This document shows positions 16,762 to 25,582 of a stretch of 64,000 bases of DNA, piece after piece. The translations under genes and the position numbers were made by a program. The notes under the pieces are model-generated. The model was not told the origin of the DNA, searched no databases, and saw only the letters and a program-made list of their open reading frames with translations. The stretch is taken from contig NZ_JANUFF010000006.1 in NCBI RefSeq assembly GCF_024806495.1, forward strand, positions 248,001 to 312,000, in the 5' to 3' direction. Each line of letters starts with the position of its first letter. The stretch's first letter is position 1. This DNA comes from Chryseobacterium sp. JUb7 (GTDB taxonomy: Bacteria > Bacteroidota > Bacteroidia > Flavobacteriales > Weeksellaceae).

Positions 16762-16923
16762 ATGAAAAATCTAAAAAAATTAGCAAAATCAGATCTGAAA
16801 AGAATTAATGGCGGAAATCCTCCGGACTGCGAAGTGAATACAATAGAATGTTATTACCCTCCTAAAAACGGAAATCCCGGATATTGGAGATGCGTTCCGG
16901 TCAATGTAGGATGTCCTGATTAA
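16762..16923 (+). CDS. small GG-leader (bacteriocin-like) peptide with four cysteines
   Basis: 53 residues. The leader MKNLKKLAKSDLKRINGG (1-18) ends in the Gly-Gly of C39-peptidase-processed peptides. The mature part would have 35 residues with Cys23, Cys30, Cys44 and Cys51, prolines and one Trp: NPPDCEVNTIEC onward to NVGCPD. Flavobacteria encode many such short proteins, called bacteriocin-like, mostly without known activity. It has its own promoter box and a strong terminator. No ABC/C39 exporter is in the window. Disulfides C23-C51 and C30-C44 or another pairing are possible. It may be a secreted signal or toxin, which cannot be told from sequence. Confidence 0.8.
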   Translation: MKNLKKLAKSDLKRINGGNPPDCEVNTIECYYPPKNGNPGYWRCVPVNVGCPD

Positions 16924-16928
16924 AATTA

Positions 16929-16961
16929 AAACCAGCTTTCAGAAATTCTGAAAGCTGGTTT
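16929..16961. terminator. strong hairpin after the GG-leader gene
   Basis: Perfect 16-bp arms AAACCAGCTTTCAGAA and TTCTGAAAGCTGGTTT with a single base between them; the innermost pairs must open to form the loop. It starts 5 bp after the stop codon and is likely to work in either direction. Confidence 0.8.
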
Positions 16962-17098
16962 CGTTTAAAAATTTAAATAGGTAATCAAGATATATAAGAT
17001 TGTGAATAGTGAATTTCACTTCGCCAGTGAATAGTTTGCTAATAATATTGAAGGTTAAAAATTAACAGCCAAGTCAACCCACCATTCACAATGGTCTT

Positions 17099-18160
17099 TT
17101 AATAAAGTACAGCCAGGCTTTCTGCCGAGAAATCCAAAAGCTCTTCTGTATTTCCTTCTTTTACTTTTTTCACCCATTCAGGGTCCTGTAAAAGAGCACG
17201 TCCGACAGCCACAAGGTCAAAGTCTCCTCTTTCCAGTCTTTTTGTAAGTTCAGTTAAGTCCGCTTTTTCAGTTCCCTGTCCTGCAAAGGCTCCCATAAAG
17301 TCACCTTCAAGACCTACAGAACCTACAGTAATTGTTGGCTGACCGGTGATTTTCTTAGCCCAACCTGCAAAGTTCAAATCAGAACCTTCAAATTCTGCTT
17401 CCCAGAAACGACGTTGCGAACAGTGAAAAATATCAACTCCGGCTTCTTTTAATGGCAATAACCATTCTTCCATTTCTTCCGGAGTATAGGCTAACTTCGT
17501 TTTATAATCCTGCTGTTTCCATTGAGAAAGACGGATAATAATCGTAAAATCATCACCTATTGCGGCTCTGATTGCTTTTACAACATCAACTGCAAATCTG
17601 CTTCTTTCTTTCAGGGTTTTTCCGCCATATTCATCAGTTCTTGTATTGGTTACTTCCCAAAAAAACTGGTCGATGAGATAACCGTGCGCTCCGTGAATTT
17701 CAACAACATCAAATCCCAGATCTTTTGCAGATTTTGCTGAAGCTGCAAACTGGGCAATCGTATCCTGAATATCTTCCAACGTCATAGTAGAAGCCTTTTC
17801 CATATCAACCAACGGATAATCTGCAGAACTTCTTGTATCACCTACATGCCAGATCTGCGGTCCCATTTTTCCTCCATTGGCATGTACAGCATCAATGACG
17901 TTTTTCCAGCCGTTTAATGCTTCTGTTCCGTAGAAATCAGGAATATTCTGCATATTTTTTGATCCCGGTCTGTTGATCACTGTCCCTTCAGAAAGGATCA
18001 ACCCAACTTCAGACTCAGCTCTTCTGGCATAATAATCTGTAATCGCCTGTGTAGGAACTCCATTATCAGATTGAGCTCTCGTCATCGGAGCCATTACGAT
18101 TCTATTCTTAAGCTGTAAATTTTTATATTGAAACGGTTTAAATAATGATTCTGTACTCAT
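17099..18160 (-). CDS. Old Yellow Enzyme-type alkene reductase
   Basis: 353 residues, full length for NADH:flavin oxidoreductases of the NemA/OYE group. Recognisable blocks are KNRIVMAPMTRAQSDNGVPT, YYARRAESEVGLILSEGTVI, the FMN/substrate block VEIHGAHGYLIDQFFWEVTN and the C-terminal FDLVAVGRALLQDPEW. It reduces activated C=C bonds and nitro compounds with FMN and NAD(P)H in the cytosol. The divergent HxlR gene and five GTAAC words between the two genes suggest electrophile-inducible control. Confidence 0.9.
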   Translation of the reverse strand: MSTESLFKPFQYKNLQLKNRIVMAPMTRAQSDNGVPTQAITDYYARRAESEVGLILSEGTVINRPGSKNMQNIPDFYGTEALNGWKNVIDAVHANGGKMGPQIWHVGDTRSSADYPLVDMEKASTMTLEDIQDTIAQFAASAKSAKDLGFDVVEIHGAHGYLIDQFFWEVTNTRTDEYGGKTLKERSRFAVDVVKAIRAAIGDDFTIIIRLSQWKQQDYKTKLAYTPEEMEEWLLPLKEAGVDIFHCSQRRFWEAEFEGSDLNFAGWAKKITGQPTITVGSVGLEGDFMGAFAGQGTEKADLTELTKRLERGDFDLVAVGRALLQDPEWVKKVKEGNTEELLDFSAESLAVLY

Positions 18161-18193
18161 CTTTATATTTATATTTTATAATTGTTACACAAA

Positions 18194-18280
18194 GTAACTA
18201 ATAATAGTTCATATTTGTTCCTTATGAATTAAAAAAAGTGGTAACTTTGCAGTAACTTACATTAGTAACGTAGAAGTAAC
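18194..18280. promoter_or_regulatory. cluster of GTAAC words, probable HxlR operators
   Basis: GTAAC occurs at 18194, 18241, 18252, 18265 and 18276, and its complement GTTAC at 18184. The last four are spaced 11, 13 and 11 bp, close to one helical turn. They surround the HxlR -7 box, so binding would block it. Confidence 0.5.
18214..18249 (+). promoter_or_regulatory. hxlR-type gene promoter
   Basis: TTTG at 18214-18217 and TAACTTTG at 18242-18249, 24 bases apart. The -7 box contains one of the GTAAC words. Confidence 0.5.
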
Positions 18281-18324
18281 ATATGAAATATTGATTTCTT
18301 ATGGCTTAAAAACAACATCCGTCT

Positions 18325-18714
18325 ATGAAAAAGAACGAATTAATGGCTTACAGCTGTCCTTTGGGGAAAGCAATGGCTGCTTTGGGAAGCAAATGGAAAC
18401 CCATCATTGTATTGGTCATCAAAGACCGGAAACTTCGTTTCGGAGAACTTGCTGTACGAATTAATGTGATTTCACGAAAAGTTTTAACCGATCAGTTGCG
18501 TGAAATGGAAGCCGACGGATTGGTGATTCGTGAAGAGTTTAAAGAAATCCCTCCAAGAGTTGAATATTCACTGACAGAAAAAGGATTGGCACTGTTGCCG
18601 ATTTTATACCAACTGGAAGAATGGGAAACGAAATATCATGTTTATGATCCTGAGAAAGAGAAAGATTGTAAGACTCTGCTGGAACAAAAGAATACAAAAA
18701 AGGCTGTCGTTTGA
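18325..18714 (+). CDS. HxlR family transcriptional regulator
   Basis: 129 residues. HxlR signatures are CPLGKAMAALGSKWKPIIV near the N-terminus, LRFGELAVRINVISRKVLTD (recognition region) and LTEKGLALLPILYQLEEW. Cys14 or so in CPLGKAM is the redox or electrophile sensing position in some relatives (for example HypR, YodB), so the ene-reductase opposite fits an electrophile response. Reads away from the ene-reductase. Confidence 0.88.
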   Translation: MKKNELMAYSCPLGKAMAALGSKWKPIIVLVIKDRKLRFGELAVRINVISRKVLTDQLREMEADGLVIREEFKEIPPRVEYSLTEKGLALLPILYQLEEWETKYHVYDPEKEKDCKTLLEQKNTKKAVV

Positions 18715-18726
18715 TAGCTTTTTTTT
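18696..18726 (+). terminator. hairpin overlapping the hxlR stop
   Basis: AAAAAAGGCTGTC and GATAGCTTTTTTT arms with a one-base bulge, followed by further T residues. The stop codon lies inside. Confidence 0.6.
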
Positions 18727-18761
18727 ATTATTTATTAATAATTAGCTTATTAAGTATTATT

Positions 18762-19502
18762 TCAATTTCTTTTTGCTACAACCAGCATATTAGCAAAAGG
18801 CGTAATTTTTTTATTTTCAACAATCCTTAAATCTCCTTCTTTGATCGCATTTTGCCACTGTTTTTTACTTAAAAAATGAAAAGCTCCGATATTGAAGAAA
18901 ATAAAATTAACGAAATCTCTGAACTGTTCTGAAATAATAATTACCCCATCATCTTTCAAAATTCGTTTAGCTTCTTTAAAAAATAAAACCCGCTGCTTAT
19001 GATCTAAAATTTCATGCAGCGAAGTTACCGCAAGAATAACATTCTGAGATTGATCTTCAAAGGGTAATTGGTCCGGTGAGATTTTTATTTCCTTAGGATT
19101 AGGTGGAAATATTTTCTTTGATGTCTCAATCCCTTTATCGTGCTCATGCCTGTTTCCATAAATATCACAGACTGTTAAGTTTAAATTAGGATATTTTTCT
19201 TCAAGATGCTTCGAAAGAGGATCGAAACTTGCATGTACCAAAATGGCATTTTCAGTTTGATTCCAATCTATTATTCCGTTTAAATTTTTCAATTCATACA
19301 AATCAGAAGTATCATATAAAATATAGGAAGCAACAAGAGAAGCAATTATATTTAACATGATCAAACCACTGAAGATTCTCAGTATAATAACCAGCCAATC
19401 TGAATTTATCAAGTATGATAATCCCAAAAAAAGAGCCGAAACAATAAATCCTAAGACAATTTTTTGATAATTGAAGAGAATTACAAGTCGGGTAATTTTC
19501 AT
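18762..19502 (-). CDS. membrane-anchored class I SAM-dependent methyltransferase
   Basis: 246 residues from the ATG at 19500-19502; a longer frame up to 19577 overlaps a terminator and is unlikely. Two membrane helices (about 14-34 and 38-63) precede the methyltransferase fold. Its visible motifs are AILVHASFDPLSKHLEEKYP (motif I region, without a clear GxGxG), LPFEDQSQNVILAVTSLHEI and AKRILKDDGVIIISEQF. The acceptor is unknown. It lies 20 bp below the E1 terminator hairpin. Confidence 0.7.
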   Translation of the reverse strand: MKITRLVILFNYQKIVLGFIVSALFLGLSYLINSDWLVIILRIFSGLIMLNIIASLVASYILYDTSDLYELKNLNGIIDWNQTENAILVHASFDPLSKHLEEKYPNLNLTVCDIYGNRHEHDKGIETSKKIFPPNPKEIKISPDQLPFEDQSQNVILAVTSLHEILDHKQRVLFFKEAKRILKDDGVIIISEQFRDFVNFIFFNIGAFHFLSKKQWQNAIKEGDLRIVENKKITPFANMLVVAKRN

Positions 19503-19547
19503 GTTTATGTTTTTGAGTAATCTACAATTTACAAATAATTCAACAAA

Positions 19548-19574
19548 AAACCGCCTCCCAAAAGAAAGCGGTTT
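19548..19574 (-). terminator. terminator of the E1 gene
   Basis: Arms AAACCGC (19548-19554) and GCGGTTT (19568-19574). On the minus strand the stem is followed by TTTTTT. Confidence 0.75.
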
Positions 19575-19596
19575 CAAAATTTATCTAAAATCCCAA

Positions 19597-22029
19597 TTAA
19601 AATATCGCAGGATATTTCTGAGGATTTGTTTCATTAAACATAGCGTAGATTTTTTCTACCATATCATCCGAAGATGGCTTGCTGAAGTAATCTCCATCAC
19701 TTGCATACGCAGGTCTGTGATCATTGGCAGCAATCGTCAGCGGATCAGAATCTAAAAATCTGAATGCTTTTTGTTTCTCTAAAATCTGTTGCAGAATAAA
19801 TGCTGAAGTTCCACCTTCCACATCTTCGTCGATTACGACTAATCTGTTGGTTTTCTTTACAGATTCAGCAATTTCATTCGTTAAATCGAAAGGAATTAAT
19901 GACTGAACATCAATAACCTCCGCAGAAATTCCTAATTTCTCCAGCTCTTCTGCTGCTTCCATTACAATTCTCCAAGTCGAACCGTAAGTCACCAACGTTA
20001 CATCTTTTCCTTCTTTTGTAACTTCAATTTTTCCGACAGGAACAGTGAATTCACCCAAGTTATCCGGTTGTTTTTCTTTTAATCTGTAACCGTTCAGACA
20101 CTCAACAATAACCGCAGGATCATCACTTTTAAGCATCGTGTTGTAGAATCCGGCAGCTTTCGTTAAGTTTCTTGGCACTAATACCAAAATCCCTTTTGAA
20201 AGGTTTAAAATTCCCGCCATCGGAGAACCTGAATGCCAGACTCCTTCCAATCTGTGACCTCTCGTTCTGATGATTACAGGAGATTTCTGACCACCTTTTG
20301 TTCTGTACTGAACTGTTGCCAGATCGTCACTCATTCCCTGTAAACAATATAAAATATAGTCTAAGTACTGGATTTCAGCGATAGGTCTCAACCCTCTCAT
20401 TGCCATTCCGATCCCCTGACCTAAGATGGTAGCTTCACGGATTCCTGTATCGGCAACACGGACGTCACCGTATTTTTCCTGCATTCCTTCAAGCCCCTGG
20501 TTTACGTCACCAATATTTCCGGCATCTTCACCAAATACTAAAGTTTCAGGGTATTTTTCGAAAATTTTATCGAAATTATTTCTCACCACTACTCTTCCGT
20601 CAACATCTTCAGAACTGTCCGAATAGATAGGTTTGATTTCTTTTACGTTTTCAGCTTTCCACTGAGACTGAGAATATAAATGAGAAGAATAATTGTCTTT
20701 TTCTACCTCAAAAATCTCATCGTATTTCTGCATCAATTGAGTTCTTTCTGCAGAATTTGTTCCTCTTGTAGCCAATAAAGATCTTCTTACCAAATGGAAA
20801 ACATCTTTTTTAGCTTTTGAAACTAATTTATTGAACTGACCGATATAGCTTTCAATCTCAGCATTCTGCCCTTTAAGATTTTCAACCAAAGGTAATACTG
20901 AATGTACTAAATCTGTAATGGTCTTCTGATAACTTTCCCAAGCTATTTTCTGTCCTGCTTTTACCGTTTTTTTAGCTTCTTCATCTATTGAATCCAATTC
21001 TTCAACGGTAGCGATGATTTCTTCTTTACCTTCAATCTCGATTGAATAATTTAAAATCCACTCTCTGAATTTTACCAATCCGTCAAACTGAGATTCCCAA
21101 GCAAGACGCTCTTCATTTTTATATCTTTCGTGAGATCCTGAAGTAGAGTGTCCCTGAGGCTGCGTAACTTCAATTACATGAACGACAACAGGAACGCTTT
21201 CCATTCTTGCAAACTGCTCTGCTCTTGCATAAGCATCCAGCAATGAAGGATAATCCCAAGCTTTCACCTGAATGATTTCACACCCCTGGTTTTCGCCCTC
21301 TTTTCTTTGGAAACCACTCAACATTTCAGCGATATCAGCTTTTGCTCTCTGATTTTTTGTAGGAACCGAAATTCCGTATCCGTCATCCCAGATCGACACG
21401 ATCATCGGAACCTGAAGCGCACAAGCCGCATTCAGTGTTTCCCAGAAATGACCTTCAGCAGTAGAAGCATCTCCGATGGTTCCAAAAGCGATTTCGTTAC
21501 CTTCTTTTGAGAACTTTTCAGAACCGTTAAATTTTACTGATTTATATATTTTTGAAGCCTGAGCCAGCCCTAACAATCTTGGCATTTGCCCTGCAGTAGG
21601 TGAAATATCAGAAGAAATATTCTTCTGAGCCGTTAAATCTTTCCAACTTCCGTCTTCATTCAAACTTCTTGTTGCAAAGTGTCCGTTCATCTGTCTTCCC
21701 GCAGAAGCAGGTTCTCTTTCAACACTTGTATCTGCGTATAATTGTGCAAAAAAACTTTCAACCGTCAAAGCATTTACAGATAATGCAAAAGTCTGGTCTC
21801 TGTAGTATCCTGAACGGAAATCTCCATTCTTAAATACTTTCGCCATTGCTAACTGAGGAAGCTCTTTACCATCCCCAAAAATTCCGAACTTAGCTTTTCC
21901 TGTAAGAACTTCTCTTCTGCCCAAATAAGACATTTCGCGAGAAATCCTTCCTAACTTATAGTCTTCAAGTATCTGATTTTTAAAATCTTGAAAGGAAATT
22001 TGCTGTGTTTCAATATAGGTTGTCTGCAT
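19597..22029 (-). CDS. fused alpha/beta E1 subunit of a 2-oxoacid dehydrogenase (branched-chain type)
   Basis: 810 residues from the ATG at 22027-22029. The first half is the TPP-binding alpha part with GDASTAEGHFWETLNAACAL and WDDGYGISVPTKNQ. The second half is the beta part: VFGEDAGNIGDVNQGLEGMQ, RTRGHRLEGVWHSGSPMAGI, DVQSLIPFDLTNEIAESVKK and DEDVEGGTSAFILQ. Fused E1 is normal in Bacteroidota. It decarboxylates branched 2-oxoacids, which feeds iso-fatty acid synthesis, typical of this phylum. The -7 box TATATTTG (22033-22040) ends 3 bases before the ATG. Confidence 0.9.
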   Translation of the reverse strand: MQTTYIETQQISFQDFKNQILEDYKLGRISREMSYLGRREVLTGKAKFGIFGDGKELPQLAMAKVFKNGDFRSGYYRDQTFALSVNALTVESFFAQLYADTSVEREPASAGRQMNGHFATRSLNEDGSWKDLTAQKNISSDISPTAGQMPRLLGLAQASKIYKSVKFNGSEKFSKEGNEIAFGTIGDASTAEGHFWETLNAACALQVPMIVSIWDDGYGISVPTKNQRAKADIAEMLSGFQRKEGENQGCEIIQVKAWDYPSLLDAYARAEQFARMESVPVVVHVIEVTQPQGHSTSGSHERYKNEERLAWESQFDGLVKFREWILNYSIEIEGKEEIIATVEELDSIDEEAKKTVKAGQKIAWESYQKTITDLVHSVLPLVENLKGQNAEIESYIGQFNKLVSKAKKDVFHLVRRSLLATRGTNSAERTQLMQKYDEIFEVEKDNYSSHLYSQSQWKAENVKEIKPIYSDSSEDVDGRVVVRNNFDKIFEKYPETLVFGEDAGNIGDVNQGLEGMQEKYGDVRVADTGIREATILGQGIGMAMRGLRPIAEIQYLDYILYCLQGMSDDLATVQYRTKGGQKSPVIIRTRGHRLEGVWHSGSPMAGILNLSKGILVLVPRNLTKAAGFYNTMLKSDDPAVIVECLNGYRLKEKQPDNLGEFTVPVGKIEVTKEGKDVTLVTYGSTWRIVMEAAEELEKLGISAEVIDVQSLIPFDLTNEIAESVKKTNRLVVIDEDVEGGTSAFILQQILEKQKAFRFLDSDPLTIAANDHRPAYASDGDYFSKPSSDDMVEKIYAMFNETNPQKYPAIF

Positions 22030-22032
22030 AGC

Positions 22033-22040
22033 CAAATATA
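22033..22040 (-). promoter_or_regulatory. -7 box of the E1 gene
   Basis: TATATTTG on the minus strand, directly in front of the chosen start codon. If used, the mRNA would have almost no leader. Confidence 0.4.
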
Positions 22041-22152
22041 AAATTTTTAATTCTCGAAGTATTTTGCTAATATACACTTTTTAAATTAATTTTAATTTTT
22101 AATAATCTTTTTTAAAAATTTGATAATAAAAAAAATTGTGTTTATCTTAGAA

Positions 22153-22160
22153 TAAATTTG
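22153..22160 (+). promoter_or_regulatory. -7 box of the small membrane protein gene
   Basis: TAAATTTG ends 5 bases before the ATG at 22166, so the transcript should be leaderless or nearly so. TTG at 22136-22138 is too close to be a standard -33 element. Confidence 0.45.
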
Positions 22161-22165
22161 TAAAG

Positions 22166-22459
22166 ATGGAAAAAAAGTCATCTCATATTCTTAATGCATC
22201 GAGTAATCTACTGGGGTTTTCCTTGGTGATTATCACGTCATTAAAAATCTCTAAGATCAGTCAGAGCACGCATTTGGACGAGTTTGCAGGGGTTGCTTGT
22301 TTATTTTTTGCATTCAGTTGTTTCTTTTCGTTTTTGGCGATAAGATCAAAGAATGAAACACGTGGAAACAAGTTTGAGAATATTGCGGATTATTTATTTT
22401 TAATCGCTTTATTTTGCATTGTTCTAGCTGTTATAATTGTGACAATGAGAGTTATTTAA
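22166..22459 (+). CDS. small membrane protein, unknown function
   Basis: 97 residues with predicted membrane helices near 14-28, 39-58 and 76-96. It stands alone on the plus strand between two minus-strand genes and ends one base from the convergent prenyl synthase gene. No family recognised, but the start codon is supported by the promoter box. Confidence 0.65.
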   Translation: MEKKSSHILNASSNLLGFSLVIITSLKISKISQSTHLDEFAGVACLFFAFSCFFSFLAIRSKNETRGNKFENIADYLFLIALFCIVLAVIIVTMRVI

Positions 22460-22460
22460 T

Positions 22461-23438
22461 TTAAAATTTCCTCTCAATTACATAATCCAGCATAATTAAT
22501 AACGATTTTTTAGCTTCAGAATCCGGAAATTCATTCAAAATATCTTTGGCCTTTTGTTGAAAATTTTTCATTACGGTAATAGCATATTCAAGACCGCCGG
22601 AAGTTTTCACGAAAGCAATCAGTTCTTTTACGCGCTTTTGATCGTTATTATAACGTTTAATAGTATTAAAATAGTATTTTCTTTCCTTTTCGTCTGCCAT
22701 TTTTAAGGTATGAATCAAAGGAAGTGTCATTTTCTGCTCCTTAATATCAATTCCAACCGGTTTTCCGATCACATTTGAACTCAGATAATCAAAAAGGTCG
22801 TCTTTGATCTGAAAAGCCATTCCGGTATAGGTACCGAAGTCCATCATTTTTTTTGCTAAATTTTCATCCGCATTATTTGATAAAACTCCGATTTCACAGC
22901 AGGCAGCAATTAAAGTAGCTGTTTTCTGGCGGATAATTTCGTAATAAACATCTTCCGTGATATCCAGCTTTCGGGCTTTTTCCAATTGGAGAAGCTCACC
23001 TTCGGACATTTCACGAATAGTTCTGGAAATCACCCCTAATAAATCATAATCTTTATGATCCGTTGACAGCAAAACAGATTTTGACAGGAGATAATCTCCC
23101 ACTAAGACCGCAATTTTGTTTTTCCACAACGCATTGATTGAAAAGAAATTACGGCGTTTAAAACTTTCATCTACCACATCATCATGAACCAGAGTTGCCG
23201 TATGAATCAACTCAATCATGGAAGCTCCACGATAGGTTTTCTCATTGACATCTCCTACCAGTTTAGCACAAAGAAATACGAACATAGGACGCATCTGCTT
23301 CCCTTTTGTAGTAACGATAAAACGAGTGACTTTATCTAATAAAGGTACTTTACTCTGCATTGATTCATAAAACTTTTGTTCGAAAAGTTTCATTTCCTCA
23401 TTGATCGGTCGTTTGATTTCTTCTACAGTGTTCGCCAC
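22461..23438 (-). CDS. polyprenyl diphosphate synthase
   Basis: 325 residues of the trans-prenyltransferase family. The first aspartate motif is DDVVD at 86-90 in LIHTATLVHDDVVDES and the second is KDDLFD near 215. The KGKQMRPMFVFL region is the IPP-binding segment. It builds a long (C35-C45) all-trans chain, here most likely the menaquinone side chain. Cytosolic. Confidence 0.9.
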   Translation of the reverse strand: MANTVEEIKRPINEEMKLFEQKFYESMQSKVPLLDKVTRFIVTTKGKQMRPMFVFLCAKLVGDVNEKTYRGASMIELIHTATLVHDDVVDESFKRRNFFSINALWKNKIAVLVGDYLLSKSVLLSTDHKDYDLLGVISRTIREMSEGELLQLEKARKLDITEDVYYEIIRQKTATLIAACCEIGVLSNNADENLAKKMMDFGTYTGMAFQIKDDLFDYLSSNVIGKPVGIDIKEQKMTLPLIHTLKMADEKERKYYFNTIKRYNNDQKRVKELIAFVKTSGGLEYAITVMKNFQQKAKDILNEFPDSEAKKSLLIMLDYVIERKF

Positions 23439-23475
23439 AATCTTCGAATGATGGATAAATAATTATTAATGATCA

Positions 23476-23483
23476 CAAAGATA
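23476..23483 (-). promoter_or_regulatory. -7 box of the polyprenyl synthase gene
   Basis: TATCTTTG on the minus strand, 38-45 bp upstream of the ATG. No clear -33 element. Confidence 0.4.
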
Positions 23484-23510
23484 ATTTTTTTCAGTCAATT
23501 TTAAGGGAAA

Positions 23511-24389
23511 TTAATCTTTGAGTTTATCTTTTGGAATAAAAAACAAGCTTTGTTTTGCTCCTCCCAATGGCGAATGGAATTTTTCCCCTGAAATATAAAC
23601 CCCGGTTTCATCAACGGCAATCCCCTCAATCTGACTAACAGACAGTGAGCTTCCCAAATAATAATGCCTCGGAGTCTCTTTAAAAAATATTCCGGGTTCT
23701 GTTTCATTAAAAATATCCAAAAATACCTCTGTTTTCTTTGTGTAGCCTATCAGATAAAGTTTTTTATCAAAGTAAGAAGCATCTGTAACTACAAAATTAG
23801 TTTTGTAAGCTTCTACCTTCAGGGCTTTTTGCTTATCTGAAATTTCAGGATCGATAATATAATGCGAGGTTGATCTTGCCCCCCATTCTTTCGTGAAAAG
23901 ATGAATTTTTCCATTCAGATAAATCATCGCTTCTGCATCAAAATTGGTTTCCATATATTTAGGTACAAACTCCTTTTGCTCAGGATATTCAAAAGAGATC
24001 AATTTAATATCCTCATTCTTAAACTCATTATTTTCAAAAGGGACTTTATAAATCTCCAGGTGTCTTCTTGTACCTCCGTTATTTCCAAAATCTCCGATGT
24101 AGAAGTTATTCCCATCATTGGTCAGTGCTTCCCAATCTGTATTTTTTCCGTTAATTTTAAAAGTATTATTGATTTCTCCGGACTTTTTATCAATTTCAAA
24201 TAATTCCGGCGTATTTCCACTGTCATTGAAGGTATATAGTTTTCCATTCAAAAGACTCAGACCTGATGTCTCTTTTATTTTTTCATCTAAATAATTCACC
24301 CGATATATTCTAATCTTTAGAAAATCGGTTCTCTGAGAAAATGATAATGTAGAAACGACAATAGCTAATGCCAGAAATATTTTTTTCAT
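23511..24389 (-). CDS. secreted beta-propeller-like protein, unknown function
   Basis: 292 residues. A signal peptide (MKKIFLALAIVVSTLSFSQ) is followed by repeats of the type KETSGLSLLNGKLYTFNDSG, DWEALTNDGNNFYIGDFGNN, NFDAEAMIYLNGKIHLFTKE and SQIEGIAVDETGVYISGEKF. This pattern resembles SdiA-regulated or phytase-like propellers that read ETSGL, WEAL, DAEA and EGIA turns. No catalytic residues can be assigned. Periplasmic or surface location is expected. Confidence 0.65.
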   Translation of the reverse strand: MKKIFLALAIVVSTLSFSQRTDFLKIRIYRVNYLDEKIKETSGLSLLNGKLYTFNDSGNTPELFEIDKKSGEINNTFKINGKNTDWEALTNDGNNFYIGDFGNNGGTRRHLEIYKVPFENNEFKNEDIKLISFEYPEQKEFVPKYMETNFDAEAMIYLNGKIHLFTKEWGARSTSHYIIDPEISDKQKALKVEAYKTNFVVTDASYFDKKLYLIGYTKKTEVFLDIFNETEPGIFFKETPRHYYLGSSLSVSQIEGIAVDETGVYISGEKFHSPLGGAKQSLFFIPKDKLKD

Positions 24390-24455
24390 GGGGTAAAATT
24401 AAGATTTTATTTAAACACAAATAAAACTCACTTTGATACTGATTTGTTACAAAAA

Positions 24456-24475
24456 GGACGAACAAAAGTTCGTCC
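24456..24475 (-). terminator. terminator of the sterol desaturase-family gene
   Basis: Perfect arms GGACGAAC and GTTCGTCC around AAAA; on the minus strand TTTTT follows. Confidence 0.75.
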
Positions 24476-24570
24476 CTAGTGATTATATAGATTATATTGA
24501 AAAATATCAGACGCTGTTCAGCTGAAAATTAATCTATCCGAGAAAACATTTCTACTATTTGTGTTATAAA

Positions 24571-25509
24571 CTAAGCAGATTTTTTCTGAACATTTTCTTT
24601 TTTCATGTTCTTTTTCGCCTTGTATTCTTTTTGATATTGTCTTACCGTTTTTCCGGTACCATCATGCCTCCAGCCTGGAGAATTAAAGAGATAATTGATC
24701 CGGTCTGAAAATTTTAATCCCGGCTGCTTAATATCTTTCCATATTTTACGCCATTCATACAAGAGAACGGTATCCGGCTTATTATCAGGCATTTTTGGAT
24801 AAATGCCATATTTTACAGGAATAGCAGGATCTTCTTTTTCAAATGTCCCGAAAATCTTATCCCAGATAATCAGACACATTCCCATATTTCGGTCCAGATA
24901 TTTGATATTACATGCATGATGAACACGGTGATGAGAAGGCGTTACCAAAATATATTCCAAAAAGCCCATTGTTTTTACGGTCTGCGTATGAACCCATGTT
25001 CCGTACACCTGACCGATTGCATAAACAACCATAATGTGCCACGGATTAAATCCTAAAAATGCCAGTGGAGAAAAATATAAATATCGGTAAAGCGGTTGTA
25101 AAACAGGGCTTCTGAAACCTGTTGTCAGGTTAAAATATTCCGAATTATGATGGGTAATATGCACTGCCCAAAACGCTCTGGAATGGTGATCAACATAGTG
25201 TAAAACATAATAGGCAAAATCCGTTATCACAAAACAGATCAGCCAGTACCACACCGTAAAATTCCACGAAAAAAGTCTGTGATTGTAAAAGAAAAACATC
25301 ACTCCCATCGCGAAAACCTTCATCACAAGATCAAGCCCGAAGTTCATTAATGCTAAATAAACACTCGTAGCCACATCTTTTCCATTGTATAATTTAGCCT
25401 CCGAAACATGGCTGTAAATCATCTCAGCTAAAATCACGGTGGCATGAATAGGAATAGACCAGGCATAGACATTTTCAAGCCCGTCTTCGCCCATAAGGAA
25501 ATCCATCAT
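24571..25509 (-). CDS. sterol desaturase / fatty acid hydroxylase family protein
   Basis: 312 residues. Di-iron histidine boxes: HYVDHHSR, HITHHNS and SHHRVHHACN in the central part. About four membrane helices in the first 200 residues and a basic C-terminal tail (KKNMKKENVQKKSA). The family oxidises lipid or sterol-like carbon chains in the inner membrane; the substrate is not known here, and bacterial relatives act on hopanoids, carotenoids or alkyl lipids. The -7 box TACATTTG lies 18 bp upstream. Confidence 0.85.
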   Translation of the reverse strand: MMDFLMGEDGLENVYAWSIPIHATVILAEMIYSHVSEAKLYNGKDVATSVYLALMNFGLDLVMKVFAMGVMFFFYNHRLFSWNFTVWYWLICFVITDFAYYVLHYVDHHSRAFWAVHITHHNSEYFNLTTGFRSPVLQPLYRYLYFSPLAFLGFNPWHIMVVYAIGQVYGTWVHTQTVKTMGFLEYILVTPSHHRVHHACNIKYLDRNMGMCLIIWDKIFGTFEKEDPAIPVKYGIYPKMPDNKPDTVLLYEWRKIWKDIKQPGLKFSDRINYLFNSPGWRHDGTGKTVRQYQKEYKAKKNMKKENVQKKSA

Positions 25510-25526
25510 TGCACATTAGTTTAGTA

Positions 25527-25534
25527 CAAATGTA
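25527..25534 (-). promoter_or_regulatory. -7 box of the sterol desaturase-family gene
   Basis: TACATTTG on the minus strand, 18-25 bp upstream of the ATG. Confidence 0.4.
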
Positions 25535-25582
25535 AGATTTTAAGAAATTGTTAAGAATTAATTTTGTTTTTTTAAGGAAATT

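Noticed and set aside
19503..19577. upstream extension of the methyltransferase
   Set aside because: It covers the E1 terminator hairpin.
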